From: Dorea sp. 5-2
Lineage (GTDB): Bacteria > Bacillota > Clostridia > Lachnospirales > Lachnospiraceae
Assembly (NCBI RefSeq): GCF_000403455.2
Contig: NZ_KE159717.1
Coordinates: 1-40,279, forward strand
Direction of reading: 5' to 3'
DNA length: 40,279 bases
In this document: positions 8,570 to 15,756 of the stretch, piece after piece
Numbering within the stretch: the first letter of the stretch is position 1
How the letters are laid out: each line of letters begins with the position of its first letter
Notes under the pieces: generated by a model
The model's database searches: none
Seen by the model: the letters and a program-made list of their open reading frames with translations, nothing else
What the model was told of the DNA's origin: nothing
Position numbers and translations under genes: made by a program

Positions 8570-8690
8570 GAAAAATCCGAAAAATTTTTTCGGAGATTTT
8601 TCAAGCGGCGCAAGCCGCAAAAAGGCGGGCTTGGGGTGGCAACCCCAACAAGATTCCCATAGGACAAAATGAGCCGGTAGGCGAAATTTG
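8570..8690. other. Candidate oriT of element A
   Basis: Upstream of mobC lie three nested or adjacent dyads: GAAAAATC...GATTTTTC around an A/T centre (8570-8602), GCGGC-gcaa-GCCGC (8605-8618) and TTGGGGT-ggca-ACCCCAA (8631-8648). Then comes an unpaired stretch ending near 8690. Dense inverted repeats in a non-coding strip next to a MobC/relaxase operon are the usual layout of an origin of transfer. The exact nick site is not identified. Confidence 0.5.
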
Positions 8691-9140
8691 GTACTGTGGT
8701 AGAATCTTGCTCTAAGAAAGTGGCGGTTTCCTCTGTGTGGGCTTTTGCTGATACCCCCGGCTTGTTCGGCGTGGATTCTGCCAACTATGCGGCGGTATTT
8801 CTCCCTCTATTACTTACTACGCACGGCAAGGCAAATCTGGCAAAGTTCCCCGGAATTTCTTTTCGTGTTTTCGCAACAGAATTTGACAAAAACGGAAGAA
8901 TCAGTTCCGTTTTGCAGTGATATACGGACGGTTTCAAAAAATGCCAAACTTCCCGGCAATTATTTTTCCCCTTACTACCTACTACGGGAAAAATGAAAAT
9001 TTTGGCAATGTTTTCCGAAAGTTTTTAAATTATTTTACTGCGGCGCAAAATCCAGCTTTGTTTCGGGCGCAAAAAAACAGGAAACCTTTTCTTGATTTCC
9101 TGTCTTTGGCTGCCGCTGATGGGCGGCGGTTATTCTGTTA
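8691..9140. other. Non-coding region between mobilization operon and regulators
   Basis: No convincing gene. Two similar blocks about 130 bases apart share a TTACTTACTACG/CTACCTACTACG motif (8810-8821, 8978-8989) and a GGCAAAGTTCCCCGGAATTT / GCCAAACTTCCCGGCAATTA-type motif (8837-8856, 8942-8961). A TTCCGTTTT/AAAACGGAA dyad lies near 8888-8915. May be part of oriT or a control region for mobC. Confidence 0.35.
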
Positions 9141-9545
9141 TCATTCCCCGGAAGCGAACTTGTAGCCCACGCCTAAAACGGTCTTTATGTAAGTGGGCTT
9201 GCCGCTGTCCGGCTCTATCTTTTTCCGTAGGTTGCATATCACATTCGCCACGTTTGACTGGCAGCTCTCGCTTTCCATGCTCCACACGGCTTCAAAGATT
9301 TGCGCCTTTGTGAATACCCTCCCCGGACTGGCGGCAAGGTAGCAGAGTGCGCCGTACTCTAAACGGGTGAGGGGAATGTCTGTGCCGTTTTTTAATACCC
9401 GGCGTTGGTGCAATTTTATTTCCAATCCCGGAAAAGTAAGTGCGCGGGAGTGGGGCGGCTGCATGGCTTCCAGCGGTATCATATCAGCAAGGGCGGCTAT
9501 GGCTTTCTCAACCGCTTTTTCTTCTGTGTCGTTAAATATAAGCAT
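9141..9545 (-). CDS. Winged-helix (OmpR/PhoB-type) DNA-binding protein without a receiver domain
   Basis: About 134 residues. The C-terminal 95 residues are a response-regulator effector domain (LTRLEYGALCYLAASPGRVF... VANVICNLRKKIEP... IKTVLGVGYKFA). The first 45 residues do not form a full receiver, and no phosphoacceptor aspartate block is visible, so it is a stand-alone or truncated regulator. ATG 9545 lies 24 bases from AGGAGG; an in-frame GTG at 9569 overlaps that site, so the start is unsure. It follows the sigma/HTH pair in the same direction. Confidence 0.7.
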   Translation of the reverse strand: MLIFNDTEEKAVEKAIAALADMIPLEAMQPPHSRALTFPGLEIKLHQRRVLKNGTDIPLTRLEYGALCYLAASPGRVFTKAQIFEAVWSMESESCQSNVANVICNLRKKIEPDSGKPTYIKTVLGVGYKFASGE

Positions 9546-9575
9546 GACTATTTTTGCGACAAATCTCACCTCCTG

Positions 9576-9788
9576 TTAGGTAGGCTGTCCGTCAAAGCGG
9601 AACTGGAACAGGGCAGCGATAAGCCGCCGTTTGATATTGTCCTCGCTATCCTTGTTAACGTGTCCGTTTTCAAGGGAAGCAAGCCGGATTCGCTTGCTGT
9701 AATGCCGCAAAACCTCTTCAATGGCTTCCGGCTCTCCGCTGGTTGCTCTGACAATGGTTTCATACGGCACAAGTTTAGGATTCCTCAT
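9576..9788 (-). CDS. Tn916 Orf8-like helix-turn-helix protein
   Basis: 70 residues starting MRNPKLVPYETIVRATSG. Matches the small HTH proteins (Tn916 Orf8-like) that accompany the sigma-like Orf7; the conserved framework PYETIV-A-G---A---VL-HY and the ending ALFQFRFDGQ are present. The start overlaps the end of the sigma gene by 14 bases (coupled translation). Likely part of the circuit controlling excision and transfer of element A. Confidence 0.8.
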   Translation of the reverse strand: MRNPKLVPYETIVRATSGEPEAIEEVLRHYSKRIRLASLENGHVNKDSEDNIKRRLIAALFQFRFDGQPT

Positions 9789-10218
9789 GGAAAAGCACCT
9801 CCATTTCTTCATACAGCATTTGCAAGGCACTGTGTATGTGATGCCACGCCGTACTCCGGCAGCGTCCGTATAGTTCCCCGATTTCCTGCTGTGTGTAACG
9901 CCCGAAAAAATAAAGGTAAATGATTTCCCTCTTTTTCTCCGGCAGAGAGGACAGGGCTTCGGCAAGATTTCCATTTGTGAGGATAACCCTCTGACCACAT
10001 ATCGTAACAGGGTATTGCTTATAAGGGTCTATGAAATATGTGTCTGACGTACAAAATGGATAAAACTTTTCTTCTGTGAGGTATTCAAAAGATATTTCCC
10101 TTTGCCGCCGCTTGTCCCTGTCACGCCATGCGTTGATTGCTGCATAGTGTATAACAACTCTGCAAAAGGCGTTAAATGTGTATTCGATATGTTCCTTGTA
10201 TGCTTCCGTACAGTTCAC
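9775..10218 (-). CDS. Sigma-70-like regulator (Tn916 Orf7-like)
   Basis: 147 residues from GTG 10218 (VNCTEAYKEHIEYTFNAFCR). Region 4 helix-turn-helix is clear: ALSSLPEKKREIIYLYFFGRYTQQEIGELYGRCRSTAWHHIHSAL. In Tn916 the equivalent Orf7 supports transcription of the transfer/excision genes. The GTG is preferred because GGGGG stands seven bases upstream; a longer open frame reaches 10287 but would overlap the permease gene. Followed directly by the Orf8-like gene. Confidence 0.82.
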   Translation of the reverse strand: MNCTEAYKEHIEYTFNAFCRVVIHYAAINAWRDRDKRRQREISFEYLTEEKFYPFCTSDTYFIDPYKQYPVTICGQRVILTNGNLAEALSSLPEKKREIIYLYFFGRYTQQEIGELYGRCRSTAWHHIHSALQMLYEEMEVLFHEES

Positions 10219-10259
10219 GGAAATTCCCCCTTTCTCCAACAATAGCCTGTCAATCAAAA

Positions 10260-11186
10260 CTAATGCTTTTTGTAATGCTCCATCCAAATAATGCTAAATG
10301 CCATAAATAACAGACCTGAACCAATCACTATGATAAGCATTGCAGAAAACGGAAACTGTACATTTCCAAACATATAAGTGATTCCATTTTCAGACGCATA
10401 TATATCTATAATTTCTTTCGCTGTCATATACGTGCCTTTCACTGTTTGGTCTGTTACATTTCCAAAAGTTGCCATAAGCGGTTCTCTTGTCATTACTCTG
10501 CGCATAAGCGTCGCACCATGATGGGCTGGAACGAGTGCGAATATTTTTTGGATATTTGCGGGAAACATGCCTATTGGTAAAAATGCCCCTGTAAGAAAGC
10601 CAACCAGCGCAGACATAATTCCTGTAAATGTACTGTACAGGCTTACGCTTTTTGTCAATATGGCTGCCACAAAGAGTATGCTTGTTGCCGAAAATGTGTT
10701 TGCAATAATTAAGCCCGCCATTTCTAAATTGCTCCGCATACTTAACCATTCGCCGCCGTTCATTACGATAAATCCCTCTGATAAGAACAGGCAGAGTATA
10801 TTCATCACAATGCCTACAAGAAACGGGGCTAACCAATAACCGACAACCAGCTTGTTACGGGCGACTGCACTGACAAGGAAGCTGTCTAAACGATTATCAT
10901 TACTGTCCTGTACCATGATTGTAAGTACATTGAGCGGAACTAAGATGCAGTTAATCATCAATACGCCCGCCATTGATGTTGTGTCAACCAGCCAGCGTAT
11001 ATGGGCAAAGTCCATTCCCTCCACTTCGGCGTATACGTCCATCATTCCTTTTGCCATATAGTCACCAAGAAACAGACTGATAAGGACTATGAATAACAGC
11101 ATATAAACAAAAGAGAACAAAATGGATAATGGGTTTTTCAGATAAAGTTTCATTGTTCTGCCAGTTAATACACGTATTTCTTTCAT
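10260..11186 (-). CDS. ABC-2 type exporter permease (element A cargo)
   Basis: 308 residues starting MKEIRVLTGRTMKLYLKNP. Six hydrophobic segments (about residues 25-45, 75-95, 110-130, 150-175, 185-210 and 275-300) in ABC-2 layout, with the cytoplasmic coupling motif near NDNRLDSFLVSAV. It forms the membrane half of an export pump with the ATPase coded just upstream; start and stop overlap as ATGA (11183-11186). Substrate unknown; DrrB-like drug export is plausible given the MerR/TipAS regulator. Confidence 0.85.
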   Translation of the reverse strand: MKEIRVLTGRTMKLYLKNPLSILFSFVYMLLFIVLISLFLGDYMAKGMMDVYAEVEGMDFAHIRWLVDTTSMAGVLMINCILVPLNVLTIMVQDSNDNRLDSFLVSAVARNKLVVGYWLAPFLVGIVMNILCLFLSEGFIVMNGGEWLSMRSNLEMAGLIIANTFSATSILFVAAILTKSVSLYSTFTGIMSALVGFLTGAFLPIGMFPANIQKIFALVPAHHGATLMRRVMTREPLMATFGNVTDQTVKGTYMTAKEIIDIYASENGITYMFGNVQFPFSAMLIIVIGSGLLFMAFSIIWMEHYKKH

Positions 11187-12097
11187 TTCGGCACCTCCGT
11201 ATGACCTGTTACAGTTAAAAATACATCGTCCATATTTCCTTTTATCAATTCAAAATCAAGAAAATCATCTAAGCTGTTTACTATTTTTAGCGCTTCATGG
11301 CTATCTTCAATCGAAAGCGAAACATAATCCGCTTTTTGCTTTGCGGTGTAGCCTATTGCCCGCAGTTGTTTCATGCCCTCCTCTAAATTGGGAAAACGCA
11401 GCTTTAATGTGTCTTTTCCATACTTGCTTTTTAATGTGTCTGGTGTTCCCTCTGCACAAATTCTGCCCTTTTCCAGTATCAGTACATTGTCTGCCGCTGC
11501 CGCTTCCTCCATATAATGCGTTGTGAGAAAAACGGTCATTCCCTGCTGCGTCTGCATATCCCGTATCAGTTTCCAGATGGCTGTGCGTGTTTGTGGGTCT
11601 AACCCTGTTGTCGGTTCGTCCAGTATAAGAATTTCCGGCTTGTTTAAAATTGCACGGGCGATTTCACATTTTCGTTTCTGCCCGCCGGACAGTTTTCCGA
11701 AAGGACGCTTCCAAATATCGGAAAGCCCAAATACATCACGCAATTCATTGATTCTGCAATGGAGTTCATCACCACATAACCCTTGAAAACGTGCCCGTGT
11801 ATTCAGATTATCCCCAACCGTCAATAAATCGTCTAAAACATTGGTCTGAAAAACGACACCCAAACGGCTTCTCACTTTTGCAGCTTCTTTGTCTGTGTTA
11901 AAACCATCTACAATTATGCTGCCAGAAGTTTTCGGGAGCAATGTACAAATCATACTGATTGTTGTAGATTTTCCTGCGCCGTTCGTTCCAAGAAACGCGA
12001 ACAGTTCACCTTGTTTCACTGTAAAGCTGATATTATTTACAGCGACAAACTTATCAAACTGTCTGCACAAATTTTTAATCTCTATGATATTTTTCAT
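11183..12097 (-). CDS. ABC transporter ATP-binding protein (DrrA/daunorubicin type)
   Basis: 304 residues from ATG 12097 (MKNIIEIKNLCRQFDKFVAV). Walker A (GTNGAGKST), Q-loop, signature (KLSGGQKRKCEIARAI), Walker B (ILILDEPTTGLD) and H-loop (LTTHYMEE) are all intact. The C-terminal extension after residue 230 is of DrrA type. Energises the permease at 10260. The start with AAAGG upstream is preferred to the in-frame 12121. Transcription is expected from the MerR-type promoter at 12122-12152. Confidence 0.88.
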   Translation of the reverse strand: MKNIIEIKNLCRQFDKFVAVNNISFTVKQGELFAFLGTNGAGKSTTISMICTLLPKTSGSIIVDGFNTDKEAAKVRSRLGVVFQTNVLDDLLTVGDNLNTRARFQGLCGDELHCRINELRDVFGLSDIWKRPFGKLSGGQKRKCEIARAILNKPEILILDEPTTGLDPQTRTAIWKLIRDMQTQQGMTVFLTTHYMEEAAAADNVLILEKGRICAEGTPDTLKSKYGKDTLKLRFPNLEEGMKQLRAIGYTAKQKADYVSLSIEDSHEALKIVNSLDDFLDFELIKGNMDDVFLTVTGHTEVPK

Positions 12098-12121
12098 TTT
12101 GTCACCAACCTTTCTTTCCAT

Positions 12122-12152
12122 ATCTTAATTCATTACGTTACGTTATTAGCAA
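12122..12152 (-). promoter_or_regulatory. MerR-type promoter of the ABC exporter
   Basis: On the minus strand TTGCTA (12147-12152) and TAAGAT (12122-12127) are separated by 19 bases, the over-long spacing that defines MerR-activated promoters. The spacer holds an imperfect palindrome, ATAACGTAACGTAAT, at 12132-12146 (12 of 15 positions symmetric). The TAACGTAA-type motif recurs in front of the merR gene. Predicts activation by the adjacent MerR/TipAS protein. Confidence 0.8.
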
Positions 12153-12160
12153 GTGTTTTT

Positions 12161-12192
12161 AAAAAAAATTCCGGGACTGATACGCCCCGGAA
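12161..12192 (-). terminator. Intrinsic terminator after merR gene
   Basis: TTCCGGGG...CCCGGAA stem followed on the minus strand by a run of eight T (12161-12168 as A on the plus strand). It separates the merR gene from the exporter promoter, so exporter expression depends on its own promoter. Confidence 0.8.
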
Positions 12193-12223
12193 TGATACCT
12201 TGCTTACCTTTATTCCATTTTTG

Positions 12224-12988
12224 TTAAAAAATTTGTTTTTGATTATAAATGTTTAAGGCTTCTTCCAAAAATGGTTCTGCCTTTTCAATCAGTTCCCGTT
12301 CAGCAGGATTCCACACTTCCCTCTGGTTGTCAACTGCCAGAAATGCCTGTTCATGTTCGGGATTTCCCCCTGTGACTTTTTGCACCATTTCCGTCCACTC
12401 CATTGCCAGTGTCTGGGCGATTGCCTCACCGGGCTTTATTCCGGCTTCATTGAATGCTGCCGACTTTATGGAAAGGCGTTTCCATGTGTTGTAAAAGTCC
12501 ATAACATCATCCAATGTCTGAAAATGTTCCCCAAAAACTTCTGTCTGTTCTTCTGAAAACTCGTAATCCCCCCAGATAGAAAGGTCAACCTTGCCGAGTG
12601 ACTGCATAAAAGCCGCTAACAACGTCCACGGCGGCGTTTTTCCGGCACTGATAATTTCCTGGCTTGCTTCAATAGCGGCAATGCTGTTTTGGATATTGTA
12701 TATTTGGCTGTACAGCATGACTTTTTGTGCGGATAACAATTCATCGGCATTTTTATCTGTTTTAGGTTCGGCAAGTATTCTTTTGATTTGATTCAGTGAA
12801 AAGCCTAAACCACGATAAAAAATAATATGTTCTAACTGAATCATATCACTTTCTGTGTAAAAACGTCGTCCTCCCTCTGTGCGTCCTGATGCCGGAAGAA
12901 CCCCAATATTATCATAATGCTGTAAAGTCCGTATCGTAAGACCGGAAATCTTTGCCACTTCGCCTGTACTAATTTGCTTTTCGTCCAT
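12224..12988 (-). CDS. MerR family regulator with TipAS-like ligand domain
   Basis: 254 residues from ATG 12988 (MDEKQISTGEVAKISG). The N-terminal winged-helix DNA-binding domain (TIRTLQHYDNIGVLPASGRTEGGRRFY) and dimerisation helix are of MerR type. Residues 130-250 resemble the TipAS antibiotic-recognition domain (MQSLGKVDLSIWGDYEFSEEQ... AAFNEAGIKPGEAIAQTLAMEW). Ligand binding would switch on the exporter. GGAGG eight bases upstream decides the start against GTG 12997. Likely also binds the palindrome in its own promoter region. Confidence 0.87.
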   Translation of the reverse strand: MDEKQISTGEVAKISGLTIRTLQHYDNIGVLPASGRTEGGRRFYTESDMIQLEHIIFYRGLGFSLNQIKRILAEPKTDKNADELLSAQKVMLYSQIYNIQNSIAAIEASQEIISAGKTPPWTLLAAFMQSLGKVDLSIWGDYEFSEEQTEVFGEHFQTLDDVMDFYNTWKRLSIKSAAFNEAGIKPGEAIAQTLAMEWTEMVQKVTGGNPEHEQAFLAVDNQREVWNPAERELIEKAEPFLEEALNIYNQKQIF

Positions 12989-13007
12989 GATTTTCACCTC
13001 CGGCTTT

Positions 13008-13035
13008 ATTATAGCATATTACATAACGTAATGTA
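13008..13035 (-). promoter_or_regulatory. Promoter and operator of the merR gene
   Basis: The minus strand has an extended -10 (TGC-TATAAT, 13008-13016) preceded by the near-perfect palindrome TACATTACGTTATGTA (13020-13035, 14 of 16 symmetric). The palindrome shares its ACGTTA core with the exporter promoter. A clean -35 at normal spacing is not obvious (TGTACA at 18 bases is the best). Suggests autoregulation. Confidence 0.65.
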
Positions 13036-13107
13036 CACAATTAAGAAATTTAATACAAAAAAGTAATGAGAGGGATTCCGTAGTAGTCGGCACTGTGTGT
13101 AATGTGC

Positions 13108-13223
13108 ATAACTTGCTGTCTTATGGAGTTGTGGGAAAGTCTGTTCACAGAATGTGGGAAAGCTGCCCTTTAGCTTTTCCATGTTCTGTGAACAGACTTT
13201 TCCATGACGGAATAGCAAGTTAT
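13108..13223. other. 116-base near-complete hairpin near right end of element A
   Basis: Three stacked inverted repeats share one axis: ATAACTTGCT/AGCAAGTTAT (outer), AAAGTCTGTTCACAGAA/TTCTGTGAACAGACTTT (17 bp, perfect) and TGGGAAAGCT/AGCTTTTCCA with a 7-base loop. No gene fits here. It could be a structured RNA, a double-strand origin-like site, or a recombinase accessory site; nothing in the sequence decides. Confidence 0.8.
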
Positions 13224-13313
13224 ACATATTTCCACGGTGCTTGTCTTTTGGTCTTTGGCTTCTTTGGTTCGGAATAGTGTGGTGCTGGCGGTCTATCTCT
13301 TGTTTTCGGTTGC

Positions 13314-13335
13314 TTACTTCTTTACCATACATGAG
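13314..13335 (-). repeat. Right terminal inverted repeat of element A
   Basis: Partner of the left repeat: two conserved blocks (CTCATGT and TAAAGAAGTAA) flank a variable 4-base centre. It ends two bases before the maff2 N-terminal fragment. Confidence 0.8.
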
Positions 13336-13337
13336 CA

Positions 13338-13462
13338 TTGGCCCCAGGGTTGTCATTGCCATAACCTTCCAGCAGGTTGATGACGCCCCAGATACCGAGG
13401 CCGGCTCCCAGTGCGATCACGAGGGTCTGCAAAACTTCGATTGCGCTGTTGAAAAATTCCAT
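13338..13462 (-). pseudogene. Maff2 family protein, N-terminal fragment
   Basis: Starts MEFFNSAIEVLQTLVIALGA and continues GLGIWGVINLLEGYGNDNPGA, the first membrane helix and loop of Maff2. The frame then runs into element A and stops after three foreign codons (HVW). The missing half is at 2213-2306. ATG 13462 has only a weak ribosome site. Excision of element A would restore the gene exactly. Confidence 0.9.
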
Positions 13463-13523
13463 ACTTTAATTTAGCCGGAATCGCTTTGTGGTTAGTGTTG
13501 GTTCATAGGCATACAAAAGCCGG

Positions 13524-13554
13524 ACAACAAAACCGCCCTGCGTTTTGGGCGGCT
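13524..13554 (-). terminator. Terminator-like hairpin between virD4 and maff2
   Basis: Minus strand: CCGCCC-loop-GGGCGG followed by TTTTGTTG. Lies in the 221-base gap between the virD4 stop and the maff2 start. May attenuate transcription into the downstream transfer genes. Otherwise nothing is seen in the gap. Confidence 0.5.
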
Positions 13555-13683
13555 CGATTCCGGCTATCCTCCTTCTTCATTTTTTTGTTGAGCTGTCCGC
13601 TTTGTACGCCAATGGCCTCAACCGAGGCAGGTTTCAGGGACCCTGGCGGGTAGATAAGATCACTCCTTTCTCGCGGAACGGGA

Positions 13684-14502
13684 TTATTCGCCCTCGGTGT
13701 CTACGTCAACTTCAAACACATCGTAGACCTCGTTGGGTTTTGGTTTGAGCCGGGTGGACAAAAACGCTTCAATGTCAAAGGCGTTCTTATCGTCCGCGTC
13801 GGCGGTGTACTGAAAATTGGGGTGCTTGGTGATGTCATATTTATCTGACAAAAACGGGCGGACGCCCCGCAGCTGGAGGATACATTTTCCACCGTCCATA
13901 ACCGCAAGCTCATCCTGGCTCATCAATTCTTTCCCCAATTTCTGATAGTTGAGAGAGTGGGAGGTTTCCCGCCCCCGGCTCTCCCCGGTGTTGTAAGTGT
14001 CAATGGTTTCTTTTCCCAGGGCGGCGGCTAACTCCTTTAAGGTGGTGGGTTCTTTGCCGCCCAGAAAGATGGAAGTGTCCATATTTCCGATGATGGTGTC
14101 GGCGTTGTCCTTGTAGATGGCCTTCAGCTGGGACTGCGCCTGCAATACCAGACAGGCGGAAATCTCCCGGCTTCGGATGGTGGCTACCAGCTTTTCCAGC
14201 TTTGGAATCTGCCCGATGTTGGCGCACTCGTCAATCAGGCAGCGCACATGGACCGGGAGCCTGCCGCCGTACACATCGTCCGCTTTTTCACAGAGCAGAT
14301 TAAACAGCTGGGTGTAGCACATGGAAATCAGGAAGTTAAAGCTGTCATCGGTATCGCTCATAATGAGAAATAAGGCGGTTTTCCGGTCCCCCAGGGTGTC
14401 CAGTTCCAGCTCATCATAGGCTGTGACCTCCCGCAGCTCGGCAATATCGAATACCGCCAGCCGCGCGCCGCAGGAAATCAGAATCGACTTCGCGGTTTTG
14501 CC
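13684..14502 (-). pseudogene. virD4: VirD4/TraG coupling protein, C-terminal fragment
   Basis: About 272 residues, from GKTAKSILISCGARLAVFDI to the stop at 13684. Contains the second conserved nucleotide-binding part of coupling proteins (VRCLIDECANIGQIPKLEKL, Walker-B-like) and SREISACLVLQAQSQLKAIY. The N-terminal part with Walker A is at 27363-28381. The two join at L-A-A-G | K-T-A-K and, counting the 2-base core once, give 1836 bases, exactly 612 codons. One gene split by element B, not two genes. Confidence 0.92.
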
Positions 14503-14519
14503 AGTGACGTTTTGTAAAG

Positions 14520-14532
14520 GACTTTTTAATCA
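14520..14532 (+). repeat. Left subterminal inverted repeat of element B
   Basis: GACTTTTTAATCA lies 17 bases inside the left edge. The inverted partner GACTTCTTAATCA is 17-18 bases inside the right edge (12 of 13 match). The symmetric distance suggests recombinase-binding arms of attL/attR. Confidence 0.6.
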
Positions 14533-14560
14533 AATTCACAGAAAATTTACATTTCAGGGC

Positions 14561-14600
14561 AAAAAAATAAGGCCGGGAACCTGTTTTTAGATTCCCGGCC
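14561..14600 (-). terminator. Terminator after the Rpn nuclease gene
   Basis: Minus strand GGCCGGGAA...TTCCCGGCC stem (9 bp) followed by TTATTTTTTT. A related hairpin (CCGGGA...TTCCCGG) lies just upstream of the gene near 15495-15523, so the nuclease gene is bracketed by similar stems. Confidence 0.85.
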
Positions 14601-14612
14601 TACGGCTTTGTT

Positions 14613-15467
14613 TTATGCTGTCCGCTCTGCTTTCAATTTTTTTACTTCGTCAAGAGGAAGTCCTGCATATTCCGCAATTTTTTCAAGTGTCAATATTCCA
14701 TCTGTCAACATTCTTTTAGCAGTATTTATTGCCCCTTCTTTTATGCCCTCTTGTAAAGATTCTTTTCTCATATCCTCCATGACTTTGCACATGATTAAAA
14801 TACCCTCCTTACTTTCCTTGAAAAAACGAACTCTGTCTGCCAGTGTCGTATAATACATATCTGCCGCATTAGTACACGAAAAATCATGCATGAGTTTTCC
14901 GATTGGAGTATCTCCACGGTAAGCGCCATTTACATACAGTATGTGCGAACCGTCCTCAAATCTTTCCCCGGTTCCTAAAAAGCACCGCTCAATCGGATAG
15001 AGCGGCAGCCCTTTTCCCATTACGTCATTCTCTGTGATAAAGATTACCCACGTTTCCGGCAGCTTGTCGAAGTCCTCGCCTTTCTTCAAAAGGTTTGCGT
15101 CCATCATGCTGCTGTTGTATCTGGCTCTTTTTCTCCCGGCTCCTTTGTCGGAGCGCTGTACCTCCACGTTCAGTTTTGCCCCTGTGCTGTCCGTAGCCAG
15201 GATATCCAGCCTCACTGAACGGTTCAGCAGGTTCTCCACAAATACCTGGGTGCGGACGTCCAGCACCTTTAAATCCGGTTTTTCCAGAACAATCTGCAAT
15301 ACCAGTTCTATGCTTGCCGTATCTCCCTCAAAACACTTTGTGAGGAAGTCATCATCAAGCAGGCGAAAACCTCTTAATCTCTGTAAATCTTCCTGATGTT
15401 TCTGGTCTATCTGTTCCGTCACTGTCAATCTTCCCACCTGCTTTCCCTTCCGTTTTCGTATCTCCAT
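14613..15467 (-). CDS. Rpn family recombination-promoting nuclease / PD-(D/E)XK protein
   Basis: 284 residues starting MEIRKRKGKQVGRLTVTEQ. The segment RSVRLDILATDSTGAKLNVEVQRSD carries the D...EVQ pattern of PD-(D/E)XK nucleases of the Rpn / DUF1703-type transposase-like family. The ending (AINTAKRMLTDGILTLEKIAEYAGLPLDEVKKL) is the usual C-terminal helix-turn-helix-like tail. These proteins are often mobile single genes. It occupies the left end of element B, where element A has its recombinase, and is framed by similar hairpins, so it may be a separate late insertion. Confidence 0.8.
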   Translation of the reverse strand: MEIRKRKGKQVGRLTVTEQIDQKHQEDLQRLRGFRLLDDDFLTKCFEGDTASIELVLQIVLEKPDLKVLDVRTQVFVENLLNRSVRLDILATDSTGAKLNVEVQRSDKGAGRKRARYNSSMMDANLLKKGEDFDKLPETWVIFITENDVMGKGLPLYPIERCFLGTGERFEDGSHILYVNGAYRGDTPIGKLMHDFSCTNAADMYYTTLADRVRFFKESKEGILIMCKVMEDMRKESLQEGIKEGAINTAKRMLTDGILTLEKIAEYAGLPLDEVKKLKAERTA

Positions 15468-15543
15468 ACTACCATAAACCTCCTGATTTTACAAGCCGGG
15501 AGCCAGCGCATTTCTGATTCCCGGCCTGTTTCTATTATCGTTT

Positions 15544-15726
15544 TTACATCTGCTGTATCTCATTTTTCAGCATACGCTTGATTTTGTCGCTCATGGTTTC
15601 CTTGCTCGTCTTGCTGAAATGAACCCGCACAATGTAGGTCGTCCGGCCAATCTTCTTCACCAGTGCAGGAGCGTCCTTAGCCGGTGCATTGGTGGTAGTG
15701 TCCTCTATGATTTTCTCGTTACTCAT
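15544..15726 (-). CDS. TnpW-like small transposon protein, element B
   Basis: 60 residues starting MSNEKIIEDTTTNAPAKD. The core TTYIVRVHFSKTSKETMSDKIKRMLKNE corresponds to the TnpW core in element A (NTVLVVSGYFKQG...ADKMMKVLE). Function unknown. Lies 30 bases downstream of the DnaC-like gene in the same operon order as element A. Confidence 0.72.
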   Translation of the reverse strand: MSNEKIIEDTTTNAPAKDAPALVKKIGRTTYIVRVHFSKTSKETMSDKIKRMLKNEIQQM

Positions 15727-15756
15727 AAATGCTCCTTTTCATGCAATCAGGTTTTG

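Larger units (their letters stand above)
2306..13337. mobile_element. Element A: mobilizable serine-recombinase element inserted in maff2
   Basis: Both edges are defined by the split maff2 gene: the flanking + strand reads GGCTTTT at the left and TTGGCCCC at the right, which fuse to a normal maff2 codon run with a TT core. Imperfect terminal inverted repeats lie just inside the edges. Contents are a large serine recombinase, tnpW-like gene, DnaC-like ATPase, Rep with iterons, Cys-rich protein, relaxase, MobC, regulators, and an ABC exporter with a MerR regulator. No transfer channel genes are present, so this is an IME-type element that would need a helper conjugation system. Confidence 0.88.

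Noticed and set aside
8095..8784. Long 229-codon version of mobC
   Set aside because: The first ~98 codons cross the oriT-like dyads and look non-coding; a clear ribosome site stands before ATG 8490.
13009..13362. 117-codon minus-strand frame
   Set aside because: Covers the merR promoter, the 116-base hairpin and the element edge, so it spans a recombination junction and cannot be a native gene.
14613..15467. Rpn gene as the transposase of element B
   Set aside because: The element edges match serine-recombinase chemistry with a 2-base core, and an intact 620-residue serine recombinase is at the other end.
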